The notes below the pieces were generated by a model, which made no database searches, was not told the DNA's origin, and was given only the letters and a program-made list of their open reading frames with translations. Shown piece after piece: positions 56,919 to 64,000 of a DNA stretch of 64,000 bases. Each line of letters opens with the position of its first letter. Within the stretch, counting starts at the first letter, position 1. This DNA comes from Citrobacter freundii ATCC 8090 = MTCC 1658 = NBRC 12681 (GTDB lineage: Bacteria; Pseudomonadota; Gammaproteobacteria; Enterobacterales; Enterobacteriaceae), in assembly GCF_011064845.1 (NCBI RefSeq), contig NZ_CP049015.1, positions 3,720,001 through 3,784,000 on the forward strand, in the 5' to 3' direction. A program made the position numbers and the translations under genes.

Positions 56919-58154
56919 ATGGACCTTAATAAAACACCACGCCTGCTGGTTATGATGTTCATACAATATTTCATGCAGGGCGCCTGGAATATGACCATGG
57001 GACTGGTATTAAGTACCTATGGTATGGCGACCATTATTGGCTCATCTTATGCTTTGCTTGGTCTGGCGACCATTCTTTCGCCACTCTTTATTGGCATGGT
57101 AGCCGACCGTTTCTTTTCGTCACAAAAAGTCATGGCGATCCTGCATTTAATTAATGCTGGCGTACTGTTGTTTGTTCCACAATTTATTGAGGCGCAAAAC
57201 ACGGGCATGACGTTGACCATGATCTTCCTGGTCGGTCTGCTGTTTTATCCAACAACTGCGCTGGCTAACAGCATCAGTTTCAGCCACATTAACGGGGTGA
57301 AATACTTCCCCTTTATTCGTGTGTTCGGCACATTTGGCTTTATGGTCATCGGTTTTATTATTGGTGAAATGGGCTATTCTGGAAATACCATCACCTGGTA
57401 TATTGCGTCAGCCTCCGGTGTCGTGCTCGGCCTTTACTGCTTTACGTTGCCAAACACCCCACCGAAAGCAAAAGGAAGCGTATTTACACTCCGCGATCTG
57501 TTATGTCTGGACGCTCTGGCACTCTTCAAGGACCGCAGTTTCTCGGTTTTGATGCTCAGTATTTTTGTCCTGATGATCCCCAAAACAGCTTATTCCGCCT
57601 ATATCCCGGTCTTTTTAAAAGCGCTTGGATTCGATAACGCCGCGTCAATGATGCAGGTCGGCATCGCCTGTGAAGTCATTTTTATGTTCCTGCTCTCGTT
57701 TTTCTTACTGAAAGCCGGCTTCAAAATTACTCTCATGTTGGGCGCCGTTTGCTGGATCATCCGCACACTGTTGTTTGCTCATGCATCACTGGATGCCAAC
57801 ATGATGTTTGTGCTGATCGGCCTGATGTTGCAGGGATTCTGCTGGGACTTTTTCTTTACCGTGGGCGACATTTATGTTGACCGTAAAGCCGCGCCAGAGA
57901 TTAAAGCGCAAGCCCAAAGCTTGCGATTTATCGTCTCCAACGGCGTCGGTTTGCTATTTGCCTCTACCGTATGCGGTCAAATCTTCAACAGCACCGTGAC
58001 GGAACAAGGCCCACAGGCGTTACCGCAATGGGAAACATTCTGGCTAGTTTCCGCAGGCGTTGCCGCAGTGGTCAGCGTATTCTTCCTGATATTCTTCCGG
58101 GACGATATTTCAAAACGCAAAGCAGACCTCCCATTGAAAAAAGCAAACTCCTGA
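56919..58154 (+). CDS. Nucleoside:H+ symporter family (NupG/XapB-like) MFS transporter
   Basis: A 411-residue carrier with about 12 membrane segments, starting MDLNKTPRLLVMMFIQYFMQGAWNM. The N-terminal FMQGAW, the loop-2 motif GMVADRFFSSQKVM and the block KYFPFIRVFGTFGFMVIGF are typical of the NupG/XapB family, which imports nucleosides or related glycosides. It lies 11 bp after the hydrolase gene and 31 bp before the MgtC-family gene. The substrate is unknown but is probably the ligand, or precursor of the ligand, of the divergent LacI-SBP regulator. Confidence 0.9.
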   Translation: MDLNKTPRLLVMMFIQYFMQGAWNMTMGLVLSTYGMATIIGSSYALLGLATILSPLFIGMVADRFFSSQKVMAILHLINAGVLLFVPQFIEAQNTGMTLTMIFLVGLLFYPTTALANSISFSHINGVKYFPFIRVFGTFGFMVIGFIIGEMGYSGNTITWYIASASGVVLGLYCFTLPNTPPKAKGSVFTLRDLLCLDALALFKDRSFSVLMLSIFVLMIPKTAYSAYIPVFLKALGFDNAASMMQVGIACEVIFMFLLSFFLLKAGFKITLMLGAVCWIIRTLLFAHASLDANMMFVLIGLMLQGFCWDFFFTVGDIYVDRKAAPEIKAQAQSLRFIVSNGVGLLFASTVCGQIFNSTVTEQGPQALPQWETFWLVSAGVAAVVSVFFLIFFRDDISKRKADLPLKKANS

Positions 58155-58185
58155 TCGTTAAAGACTCTTTCATTAAGGTAATTGC

Positions 58186-58899
58186 ATGAATAATCTGGCC
58201 GCCATCATCAATGAGCAAGGATTGTTGCCTTTAACTACGATCATCAAAATCAGCATTGCATTTATTCTGGGTGGCATTATAGGCCTGGAAAGAGAATCGA
58301 AAGGGAAACCGGTTGGCTTCAAAACTTGCGTTATTTTATCCGTAGCCAGCTGTGTGTTAACTGTCGTATCAATACAATCTGCAGAATACTATGCTGAAAT
58401 TTCGATGAACATCCGTAGCGATCCTATGCGTCTGGCGGCTCAGATTATTAGTGGCGTTGGTTTTCTCGGTGCGGGAGTCATTCTGCACCGACACGACGAT
58501 GCTATTTCTGGTCTCACTACTGCGGCAATTGTCTGGGCATCTGCTGGAGTGGGAATCACCTGTGGGGCCGGTTTTTATTTTCATGCTTTTTTTGCCACGG
58601 CTTTATTTTTATTGGCAATTAAATTAAGCCCGTTCATTATTTTCTTACAGACTAAAAACCAGTTCCCCGGAAAAGTAAAAGTCAGGGTTATTCTTGATGA
58701 ACGCGATGCGCTCGAAAATCTGATAACCCGCATCCATCAACAGAAAAACATTATTGAAAACATAACGATCAGGGATATTAAGAAGGGTAAAATCGAGGTT
58801 AATCTCAAAATCGTAATTCGTAAGAAGATGACCTTGCCTGACTTGTACCACGATCTCACTCATGTTGAACACGTCTGCGCTATTGCTCTTGAACATTAA
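58186..58899 (+). CDS. MgtC/SapB (YhiD) family membrane protein
   Basis: A 237-residue protein. The N-terminal MgtC domain has about five membrane segments (GGIIGLERESKGKPVGFKTCVIL, QIISGVGFLGAGVILH, GLTTAAIVWASAGVGI). The C-terminal soluble ACT-like part (about 155-237) begins KVKVRVILDERDALENL. MgtC of Salmonella inhibits the F-ATPase and supports growth in low Mg2+, and YhiD belongs to the acid fitness island of E. coli. Here it is third in an operon with a hydrolase and a transporter, an unusual setting. Function in this operon is unknown. Confidence 0.9.
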   Translation: MNNLAAIINEQGLLPLTTIIKISIAFILGGIIGLERESKGKPVGFKTCVILSVASCVLTVVSIQSAEYYAEISMNIRSDPMRLAAQIISGVGFLGAGVILHRHDDAISGLTTAAIVWASAGVGITCGAGFYFHAFFATALFLLAIKLSPFIIFLQTKNQFPGKVKVRVILDERDALENLITRIHQQKNIIENITIRDIKKGKIEVNLKIVIRKKMTLPDLYHDLTHVEHVCAIALEH

Positions 58900-58922
58900 G
58901 ATTTTTTATTTCCCTCTTTAAA

Positions 58923-58943
58923 ATCAGGTGGTTACCACCTGAT
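58923..58943. terminator. Hairpin after the MgtC-family gene
   Basis: A perfect 9-bp stem (ATCAGGTGG / CCACCTGAT) with a 3-nt loop lies 24 bp after the stop. No U-tract follows, so efficiency is uncertain. Confidence 0.5.
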
Positions 58944-59002
58944 ATAACCGCTCTATCCCCGTCTTCGCTTTAAATCCCTACCGTTTGAAATGTTAAATAT
59001 TT

Positions 59003-59018
59003 GTTGCTTTTGATCACA
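59003..59018. promoter_or_regulatory. Possible CRP half-site upstream of glaH
   Basis: A good right half-site TGATCACA lies about 120 bp upstream of the glaH start; the left half (GTTGC) is poor. In E. coli the csiD/glaH promoter depends on CRP and sigma-S, so the site is plausible but not proven. Confidence 0.3.
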
Positions 59019-59138
59019 AATAACAAACAAACAAACTCATTATGTGCGCGTTTTTCAAAAATGTAGATATTTTTAATTTATGGCTACGAAACGAGCTGCG
59101 CCATATCTCCCTGACAATCTACTGAGAGGAACGATTTG

Positions 59139-60116
59139 ATGAACGCACTGACTGCCGTAAAACCAAACGCTGAAGATCCAGCCCAGCACTACAGCGGTTT
59201 CACGCTGAAACCGTCAGCCCAATCCCCACGCCTGCTGGAGCTGACTTTTTCCGCTGAAACCACTGAGCAATTTCTGCAGGCCGTCGCGCAGTGGCCGGTG
59301 CAGGCGCTGGAATACAAATCCTTCTTGCGCTTCAAAGTGGGCAAGATCCTCGACGACCTGTGCGGCAATCAGTTGCAGCCTCTGCTGCTGAAAACGTTGC
59401 TCGATCGTGCCGAAGGCGCACTGCTGATCAATGCCGTTGGCGTGGATGATGTGGCGCAGGCAGAAGAGATGGTCAAGCTGGCGACGGCGGTAGCGCATCT
59501 AATCGGACGCTCGAATTTTGATGCGATGAGCGGTCAATATTACGCACGTTTTGTGGTGAAAAACGTCGATAACTCAGACAGCTATCTGCGCCAGCCTCAC
59601 CGAGTGATGGAATTGCACAACGACGGAACCTATCTCGAAGAAATCACCGATTACGTGCTGATGATGAAGATTGACGAGCAGAACATGACCGGCGGTAACT
59701 CGCTGCTGCTGCACCTCGACGACTGGGAACATCTGGATCAGTACTTTACCCATCCACTGGCGCGTCGCCCTATGCGCTTTGCCGCGCCGCCAAGCAAAAA
59801 CGTGAGCCAGGAAGTGTTCCATCCGGTATTTGACGTTGACCAGCAGGGTCGTCCGGTGATGCGCTACATCGACCAGTTCGTCCAGCCAAAAGACTATGAA
59901 GAAGGCGTCTGGCTGAGTGACCTGTCCGACGCGCTGGAAACCAGCAAAAGTATTATTTCCGTACCGGTTTCAGTGGGTAAATTCCTGCTGATCAACAACC
60001 TGTTCTGGCTACACGGTCGCGATCGTTTCACCTCGCATCCTGACCTGCGCCGCGAACTGATGCGCCAACGTGGTTATTTCGCTTACGCGACAAACCACTA
60101 CCAGACTCATCAGTAA
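59139..60116 (+). CDS. glaH: GlaH (CsiD), glutarate 2-hydroxylase
   Basis: A 325-residue Fe(II)/2-oxoglutarate dioxygenase that hydroxylates glutarate to L-2-hydroxyglutarate. The iron ligands are H160 and D162 ([12 protein letters not shown]) and H292 ([12 protein letters not shown]). Length and sequence match E. coli GlaH. The ATG at 59139 follows GAGAGGA; a TTG one codon earlier is in frame. It leads the glaH-lhgO-gabD-gabT operon, which handles lysine- and GABA-derived carbon under starvation. Confidence 0.97.
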   Translation: MNALTAVKPNAEDPAQHYSGFTLKPSAQSPRLLELTFSAETTEQFLQAVAQWPVQALEYKSFLRFKVGKILDDLCGNQLQPLLLKTLLDRAEGALLINAVGVDDVAQAEEMVKLATAVAHLIGRSNFDAMSGQYYARFVVKNVDNSDSYLRQPHRVMELHNDGTYLEEITDYVLMMKIDEQNMTGGNSLLLHLDDWEHLDQYFTHPLARRPMRFAAPPSKNVSQEVFHPVFDVDQQGRPVMRYIDQFVQPKDYEEGVWLSDLSDALETSKSIISVPVSVGKFLLINNLFWLHGRDRFTSHPDLRRELMRQRGYFAYATNHYQTHQ

Positions 60117-60135
60117 GCGCGAAGGAAAAAAGCGG

Positions 60136-61404
60136 ATGTATGATTTTGTGATTATTGGCGGCGGCATCATCGGTATGTCGACCGCCATGCAGCTGATTGA
60201 TGTCTATCCGGACGCCAGAATTGCGCTGTTGGAAAAAGAGTCCGGCCCGGCCTGTCACCAGACGGGCCACAACAGCGGCGTCATTCATGCCGGGGTCTAT
60301 TACACTCCCGGCAGCCTGAAGGCGCAGTTTTGCCTGGCCGGAAATCGCGCCACAAAAGCCTTTTGCGACCAAAACGGCATCCGCTACGACGTCTGCGGAA
60401 AAATGCTGGTTGCCACCTCCCCTCTGGAAATGGAGCGCATGCGCGCGCTATGGGATCGCACCGCCGCTAACGGTTTGGAGCGCGAATGGCTGAATGCGCA
60501 GGAGCTTCGCGAGCGTGAACCGAATATCACCGGTCTGGGCGGCATTTTTGTTCCGTCGAGCGGGATCGTCAGCTACCGTGAAGTCACCGCCGCGATGGCG
60601 AATATTTTCCAGGCCAAAGGCGGTGAGATTATTTACAACGCCGAGGTCAGCGCGCTGAAAGAGCACGCTACGGGCGTGATTGTCCATACCCGTCAGGGTC
60701 AGGAATATGAAGGCGCGACGCTGATTAGTTGTTCTGGCCTGATGGCGGACCGACTGGTGAAAATGCTCGGCGTTGAACCTGGCTTTATCATCTGCCCGTT
60801 CCGTGGCGAATATTTCCGCCTGGCGCCAGAACATAATCAGATAGTTAACCATCTGATCTACCCCATCCCCGACCCGGCAATGCCGTTTCTCGGTGTTCAT
60901 CTGACCCGGATGATTGACGGCAGCGTCACGGTCGGCCCCAACGCGGTGCTGGCATTTAAACGTGAAGGCTACCGTAAGCGTGACTTCTCGCTCAGCGATA
61001 CGCTGGAGATCCTCGGCTCTTCTGGTATTCGCCGCGTGCTGCAAAACAACCTGCGCTCAGGGCTTGGCGAAATGAAGAATTCGCTGTGCAAAAGCGGTTA
61101 TCTGCGGCTGGTACAAAAGTACTGTCCGAGCCTGACGCTTAAGGATCTGCAACCGTGGCCTGCGGGCGTGCGGGCACAGGCGGTATCACCTGATGGCAAG
61201 CTTATCGACGATTTTCTGTTTGTCACCACGCCACGCTCAATTCACACCTGTAACGCGCCTTCTCCGGCGGCAACATCGGCAATCCCTATCGGTGCACATA
61301 TTGTCAGCAAAGTTCATGCGCTGCTGGAGAACCAGAGTAATCCCGGACGCACGCTGCGTGCGGCACGTAGCGTGGAGACATTACACGCCGCATTTACCCG
61401 TTAA
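60136..61404 (+). CDS. lhgO: LhgO, L-2-hydroxyglutarate dehydrogenase (quinone)
   Basis: A 422-residue FAD enzyme that oxidises L-2-hydroxyglutarate to 2-oxoglutarate, passing electrons to the quinone pool. The dinucleotide loop VIIGGGIIGMSTAMQL is at the N terminus, followed by HQTGHNSGVIHAGVYY. E. coli LhgO is also 422 residues. The start at 60136 follows GGAAAAA; an upstream frame to 60070 lies within glaH. It is positioned 19 bp after glaH, so the two enzymes act in sequence. Confidence 0.96.
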   Translation: MYDFVIIGGGIIGMSTAMQLIDVYPDARIALLEKESGPACHQTGHNSGVIHAGVYYTPGSLKAQFCLAGNRATKAFCDQNGIRYDVCGKMLVATSPLEMERMRALWDRTAANGLEREWLNAQELREREPNITGLGGIFVPSSGIVSYREVTAAMANIFQAKGGEIIYNAEVSALKEHATGVIVHTRQGQEYEGATLISCSGLMADRLVKMLGVEPGFIICPFRGEYFRLAPEHNQIVNHLIYPIPDPAMPFLGVHLTRMIDGSVTVGPNAVLAFKREGYRKRDFSLSDTLEILGSSGIRRVLQNNLRSGLGEMKNSLCKSGYLRLVQKYCPSLTLKDLQPWPAGVRAQAVSPDGKLIDDFLFVTTPRSIHTCNAPSPAATSAIPIGAHIVSKVHALLENQSNPGRTLRAARSVETLHAAFTR

Positions 61405-61427
61405 ACCGATTAAGACAGGAAGCAATC

Positions 61428-62876
61428 ATGCAACTTAACGATCCAACCTTATTTCGCCAGCAGGCACTGATCGACGGCAACTGGCGTGACGCTAACAGCG
61501 GCGAGACCATCGCGGTGACCAATCCCGCCAACGGTCAGCAATTGGGTAGCGTACCTAAAATGGGGGCAGATGAAACCCGCGAAGCGATTAACGCCGCAAA
61601 CCGCGCTCTGCCGGCCTGGCGTGCGCTGACTGCCAAAGAGCGGGCCAACATTCTGCGCCGCTGGTTCAACCTGATGATTGAGCATCAAGACGATCTAGCC
61701 CGTCTGATGACCCTGGAACAGGGAAAACCACTGGCGGAAGCCAAAGGCGAAATTACCTACGCCGCCTCCTTTATTGAGTGGTTTGCCGAAGAGGGCAAAC
61801 GCATTTATGGCGATACGATCCCTGGCCATCAGGCTGACAAACGCCTGATCGTCATCAAGCAGCCGATCGGCGTTACCGCCGCGATTACGCCGTGGAACTT
61901 TCCCTCAGCGATGATCACCCGTAAAGCCGGTCCGGCGCTGGCAGCAGGTTGCACCATGGTGCTTAAACCCGCCAGCCAGACCCCCTACTCCGCACTGGCA
62001 CTGGCAGAACTGGCTAATCGCGCCGGGATCCCGGCTGGCGTTTTCAGCGTGGTGACCGGTTCTGCGAGCGCGGTCGGTAACGAGCTGACCGGCAACCCGC
62101 TGGTGCGCAAACTGTCATTTACCGGCTCAACCGAAATTGGCCGTCAGTTAATGCAGCAGTGCGCCAAAGACATCAAAAAGGTATCGCTGGAACTGGGCGG
62201 CAATGCGCCGTTTATCGTCTTTGACGATGCCGATCTTGATAAAGCCGTGGAAGGTGCGCTGGCCTCGAAGTTCCGTAACGCCGGGCAAACCTGCGTCTGC
62301 GCCAACCGCCTGTACGTACAGGACGGTGTGTATGAGCGTTTTGCCGAAAAACTCCAGCATGCAGTGAGCAAACTGCATCTCGGCGATGGTCTGCAACCAG
62401 AGGTCACCACCGGACCGCTGATCGACGATAAAGCGGTTGCCAAAGTGCAGGAACACATCGCCGATGCTCTGGATAAAGGCGCGCGCATTATCGCGGGCGG
62501 TAAACCTCATGCGCTCGGCGGTAACTTCTTCCAGCCCACCATTCTGGTAGATGTGCCTGACAACGCGAAGGTCGCCAAAGAAGAGACGTTTGGCCCATTG
62601 GCTCCGCTGTTTCGTTTTAAAGACGAAGCCGACGTCATCGCTCAGGCCAACGACACCGAGTTTGGTCTGGCCGCCTATTTCTACGCCCGAGATTTAAGCC
62701 GCGTCTTCCGCGTTGGCGAAGCGCTGGAGTACGGCATCGTCGGGATTAACACCGGCATTATCTCCAACGAAGTCGCCCCGTTTGGGGGAATCAAAGCCTC
62801 CGGTCTTGGCCGTGAAGGATCAAAATACGGCATCGAAGACTACTTAGAAATCAAATATATGTGCATCGGCCTTTAA
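61428..62876 (+). CDS. gabD: GabD, succinate-semialdehyde dehydrogenase (NADP)
   Basis: A 482-residue aldehyde dehydrogenase, identical in length to E. coli GabD, oxidising succinate semialdehyde to succinate. Motifs are TPWNFPSAMI (cofactor/oxyanion), FTGSTEIGR, the general base E255 (LELGGNAP) and catalytic C289 (NAGQTCVCANR). C291 is the second cysteine seen in GabD proteins. It lies between lhgO and gabT in the same operon. Confidence 0.97.
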   Translation: MQLNDPTLFRQQALIDGNWRDANSGETIAVTNPANGQQLGSVPKMGADETREAINAANRALPAWRALTAKERANILRRWFNLMIEHQDDLARLMTLEQGKPLAEAKGEITYAASFIEWFAEEGKRIYGDTIPGHQADKRLIVIKQPIGVTAAITPWNFPSAMITRKAGPALAAGCTMVLKPASQTPYSALALAELANRAGIPAGVFSVVTGSASAVGNELTGNPLVRKLSFTGSTEIGRQLMQQCAKDIKKVSLELGGNAPFIVFDDADLDKAVEGALASKFRNAGQTCVCANRLYVQDGVYERFAEKLQHAVSKLHLGDGLQPEVTTGPLIDDKAVAKVQEHIADALDKGARIIAGGKPHALGGNFFQPTILVDVPDNAKVAKEETFGPLAPLFRFKDEADVIAQANDTEFGLAAYFYARDLSRVFRVGEALEYGIVGINTGIISNEVAPFGGIKASGLGREGSKYGIEDYLEIKYMCIGL

Positions 62877-62901
62877 TACAATAAATACTGGAGAACACCT
62901 G

Positions 62902-64000
62902 ATGAGCACCAACAAAGAACTTATGCAACGTCGCAGCAACGCCGTTCCCCGTGGCGTAGGCCAGATCCACCCTATTTTTGCCGAGCGTGCAGAAAACTGT
63001 CGGGTCTGGGACGTTGAAGGCCGTGAATTCCTTGACTTTGCTGGCGGTATTGCAGTGTTGAACACCGGTCACCTGCACCCGCAGATCGTCTCTGCGGTAG
63101 AAGCGCAGTTGAAAAAGCTGTCCCATACCTGTTTCCAGGTGCTGGCCTATGAGCCATACCTGGAGCTGTGCGAAATCATGAATAAGAAAGTGCCGGGTGA
63201 TTTCGCCAAGAAAACCCTGCTGGTGACCACCGGTTCTGAAGCGGTAGAAAATGCGGTGAAAATCGCCCGCGCCGCCACCAAACGCACCGGCACAATCGCC
63301 TTCAGCGGTGCTTACCACGGCCGTACCCACTACACCTTGTCACTGACCGGGAAAGTGAACCCATACTCTGCCGGAATGGGGCTGATGCCGGGCCACGTGT
63401 ATCGCGCGCTTTATCCTTGCCCACTGCACGGCATCAGTGACGACGATGCTATCGCCAGCATTCACCGCATTTTCAAAAACGATGCCGCGCCAGAAGACGT
63501 CGCCGCCATCGTAATTGAACCCGTCCAGGGCGAAGGTGGTTTTTACGCCGCTTCTCCTGCTTTTATGCAACGTCTGCGCGCTATTTGTGACGAACACGGG
63601 ATCATGCTGATTGCTGATGAAGTACAGAGCGGTGCGGGCCGCACCGGTACGCTGTTTGCCATGGAGCAGATGGGCGTTGCGCCCGATCTCACCACCTTCG
63701 CCAAATCCATCGCCGGAGGCTTCCCGCTGGCAGGCGTGACCGGACGCGCCGATGTCATGGACGCTATTCCACCGGGCGGTCTGGGCGGTACCTATGCAGG
63801 TAACCCAATTGCCTGTGCCGCTGCGCTGGCGGTACTAAACATTTTCGAGCAGGAAAATCTGCTGCAAAAAGCCAACGAGCTGGGGCAAACCCTGCGTGAA
63901 GGCCTGTTGGCTATCGCGGAAACCCACCGCGAGATTGGCGACGTACGCGGGCTGGGCGCGATGATTGCTATCGAACTGTTCGAAGACGGCGATCGCACGA
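62902..64000 (+). CDS. gabT: GabT, 4-aminobutyrate aminotransferase (3' end outside window)
   Basis: The first 366 codons of a PLP aminotransferase converting GABA and 2-oxoglutarate to succinate semialdehyde and glutamate. The start MSTNKELMQRRSNAVPRGVGQ follows GGAGAACACCTG. Motifs are TTGSEAVENAVKIA, SGAYHGRTHY, the PLP aspartate in MLIADEVQSGAGRTG, and the Schiff-base lysine in TTFAKSIAGGFPLAG. The family is about 426 residues, so about 60 are outside the window. It supplies the substrate of GabD. Confidence 0.96.
   Translation, partial: MSTNKELMQRRSNAVPRGVGQIHPIFAERAENCRVWDVEGREFLDFAGGIAVLNTGHLHPQIVSAVEAQLKKLSHTCFQVLAYEPYLELCEIMNKKVPGDFAKKTLLVTTGSEAVENAVKIARAATKRTGTIAFSGAYHGRTHYTLSLTGKVNPYSAGMGLMPGHVYRALYPCPLHGISDDDAIASIHRIFKNDAAPEDVAAIVIEPVQGEGGFYAASPAFMQRLRAICDEHGIMLIADEVQSGAGRTGTLFAMEQMGVAPDLTTFAKSIAGGFPLAGVTGRADVMDAIPPGGLGGTYAGNPIACAAALAVLNIFEQENLLQKANELGQTLREGLLAIAETHREIGDVRGLGAMIAIELFEDGDRT

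Noticed and set aside
23828..58899. SPI-3-like virulence island suggested by CigR-like and MgtC-family genes
   Set aside because: The two genes are about 34 kb apart with unrelated operons between and no secretion system, integrase or tRNA.

Overview
The window is chromosomal DNA of a member of the Enterobacteriaceae, most like Citrobacter or Salmonella. The evidence is near full-length matches, judged from memory, to E. coli Slp, MdtE, MdtF, EvgA, GlaH, LhgO, GabD and GabT, the tctED/tctCBA tricarboxylate locus next to the glaH-gab operon, and a REP element. No rRNA, tRNA, integrase, insertion sequence or CRISPR array was seen.

Layout. (1) 1-4301: end of a myo-inositol catabolic locus, with iolD (cut by the window edge), iolA and a divergent RpiR-type regulator. 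(2) 4546-15693: a compact acid-stress block of slp, mdtEF, hdeB, hdeD, yfdX and the evgAS phosphorelay. EvgS lacks the PAS domain of the E. coli protein, and palindromic EvgA-box-like sequences lie upstream of evgA and between hdeD and yfdX. (3) 16163-23749: a sigma-54 controlled catabolic operon of dpaL, ygeY, a D-aminoacylase and an MFS carrier, with a divergent YgeV-like activator. A correctly spaced -24/-12 promoter lies in the gap. (4) 23828-27448: a CigR-like protein, a beta-carbonic anhydrase, a beta-propeller protein and a second galE-like gene. (5) 27495-40619: an eleven-gene exopolysaccharide operon on the minus strand (WcaJ-like initiator, outer-membrane barrel, short OPX lipoprotein, Wzc-like co-polymerase, Wzx, Wzy, three glycosyltransferases, a small membrane protein and a secreted DUF4832-type protein). 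The short OPX protein with an adjacent barrel fits a composite OPX/beta-barrel export route, and the co-polymerase has a degraded kinase domain. (6) 41661-46639: a four-gene chaperone-usher fimbrial operon. (7) 46632-51849: tctE-tctD and divergent tctCBA. (8) 51926-53520: a divergent LysR regulator and SDR-like protein pair. (9) 53573-58899: a LacI regulator fused to an ABC-type solute-binding domain, divergent from an operon of a PhnP-like phosphodiesterase, a NupG-family transporter and an MgtC-family protein. (10) 59139-64000: glaH-lhgO-gabD-gabT, the glutarate/2-hydroxyglutarate and GABA catabolic operon, with gabT cut by the window edge.

The most novel-looking parts are the LacI-SBP fusion with its small operon, the exopolysaccharide locus, and the EvgAS acid module with its PAS-less sensor and 35-bp palindromic control site. 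All family assignments come from reading the sequence and remembered homologues; no database search was run.
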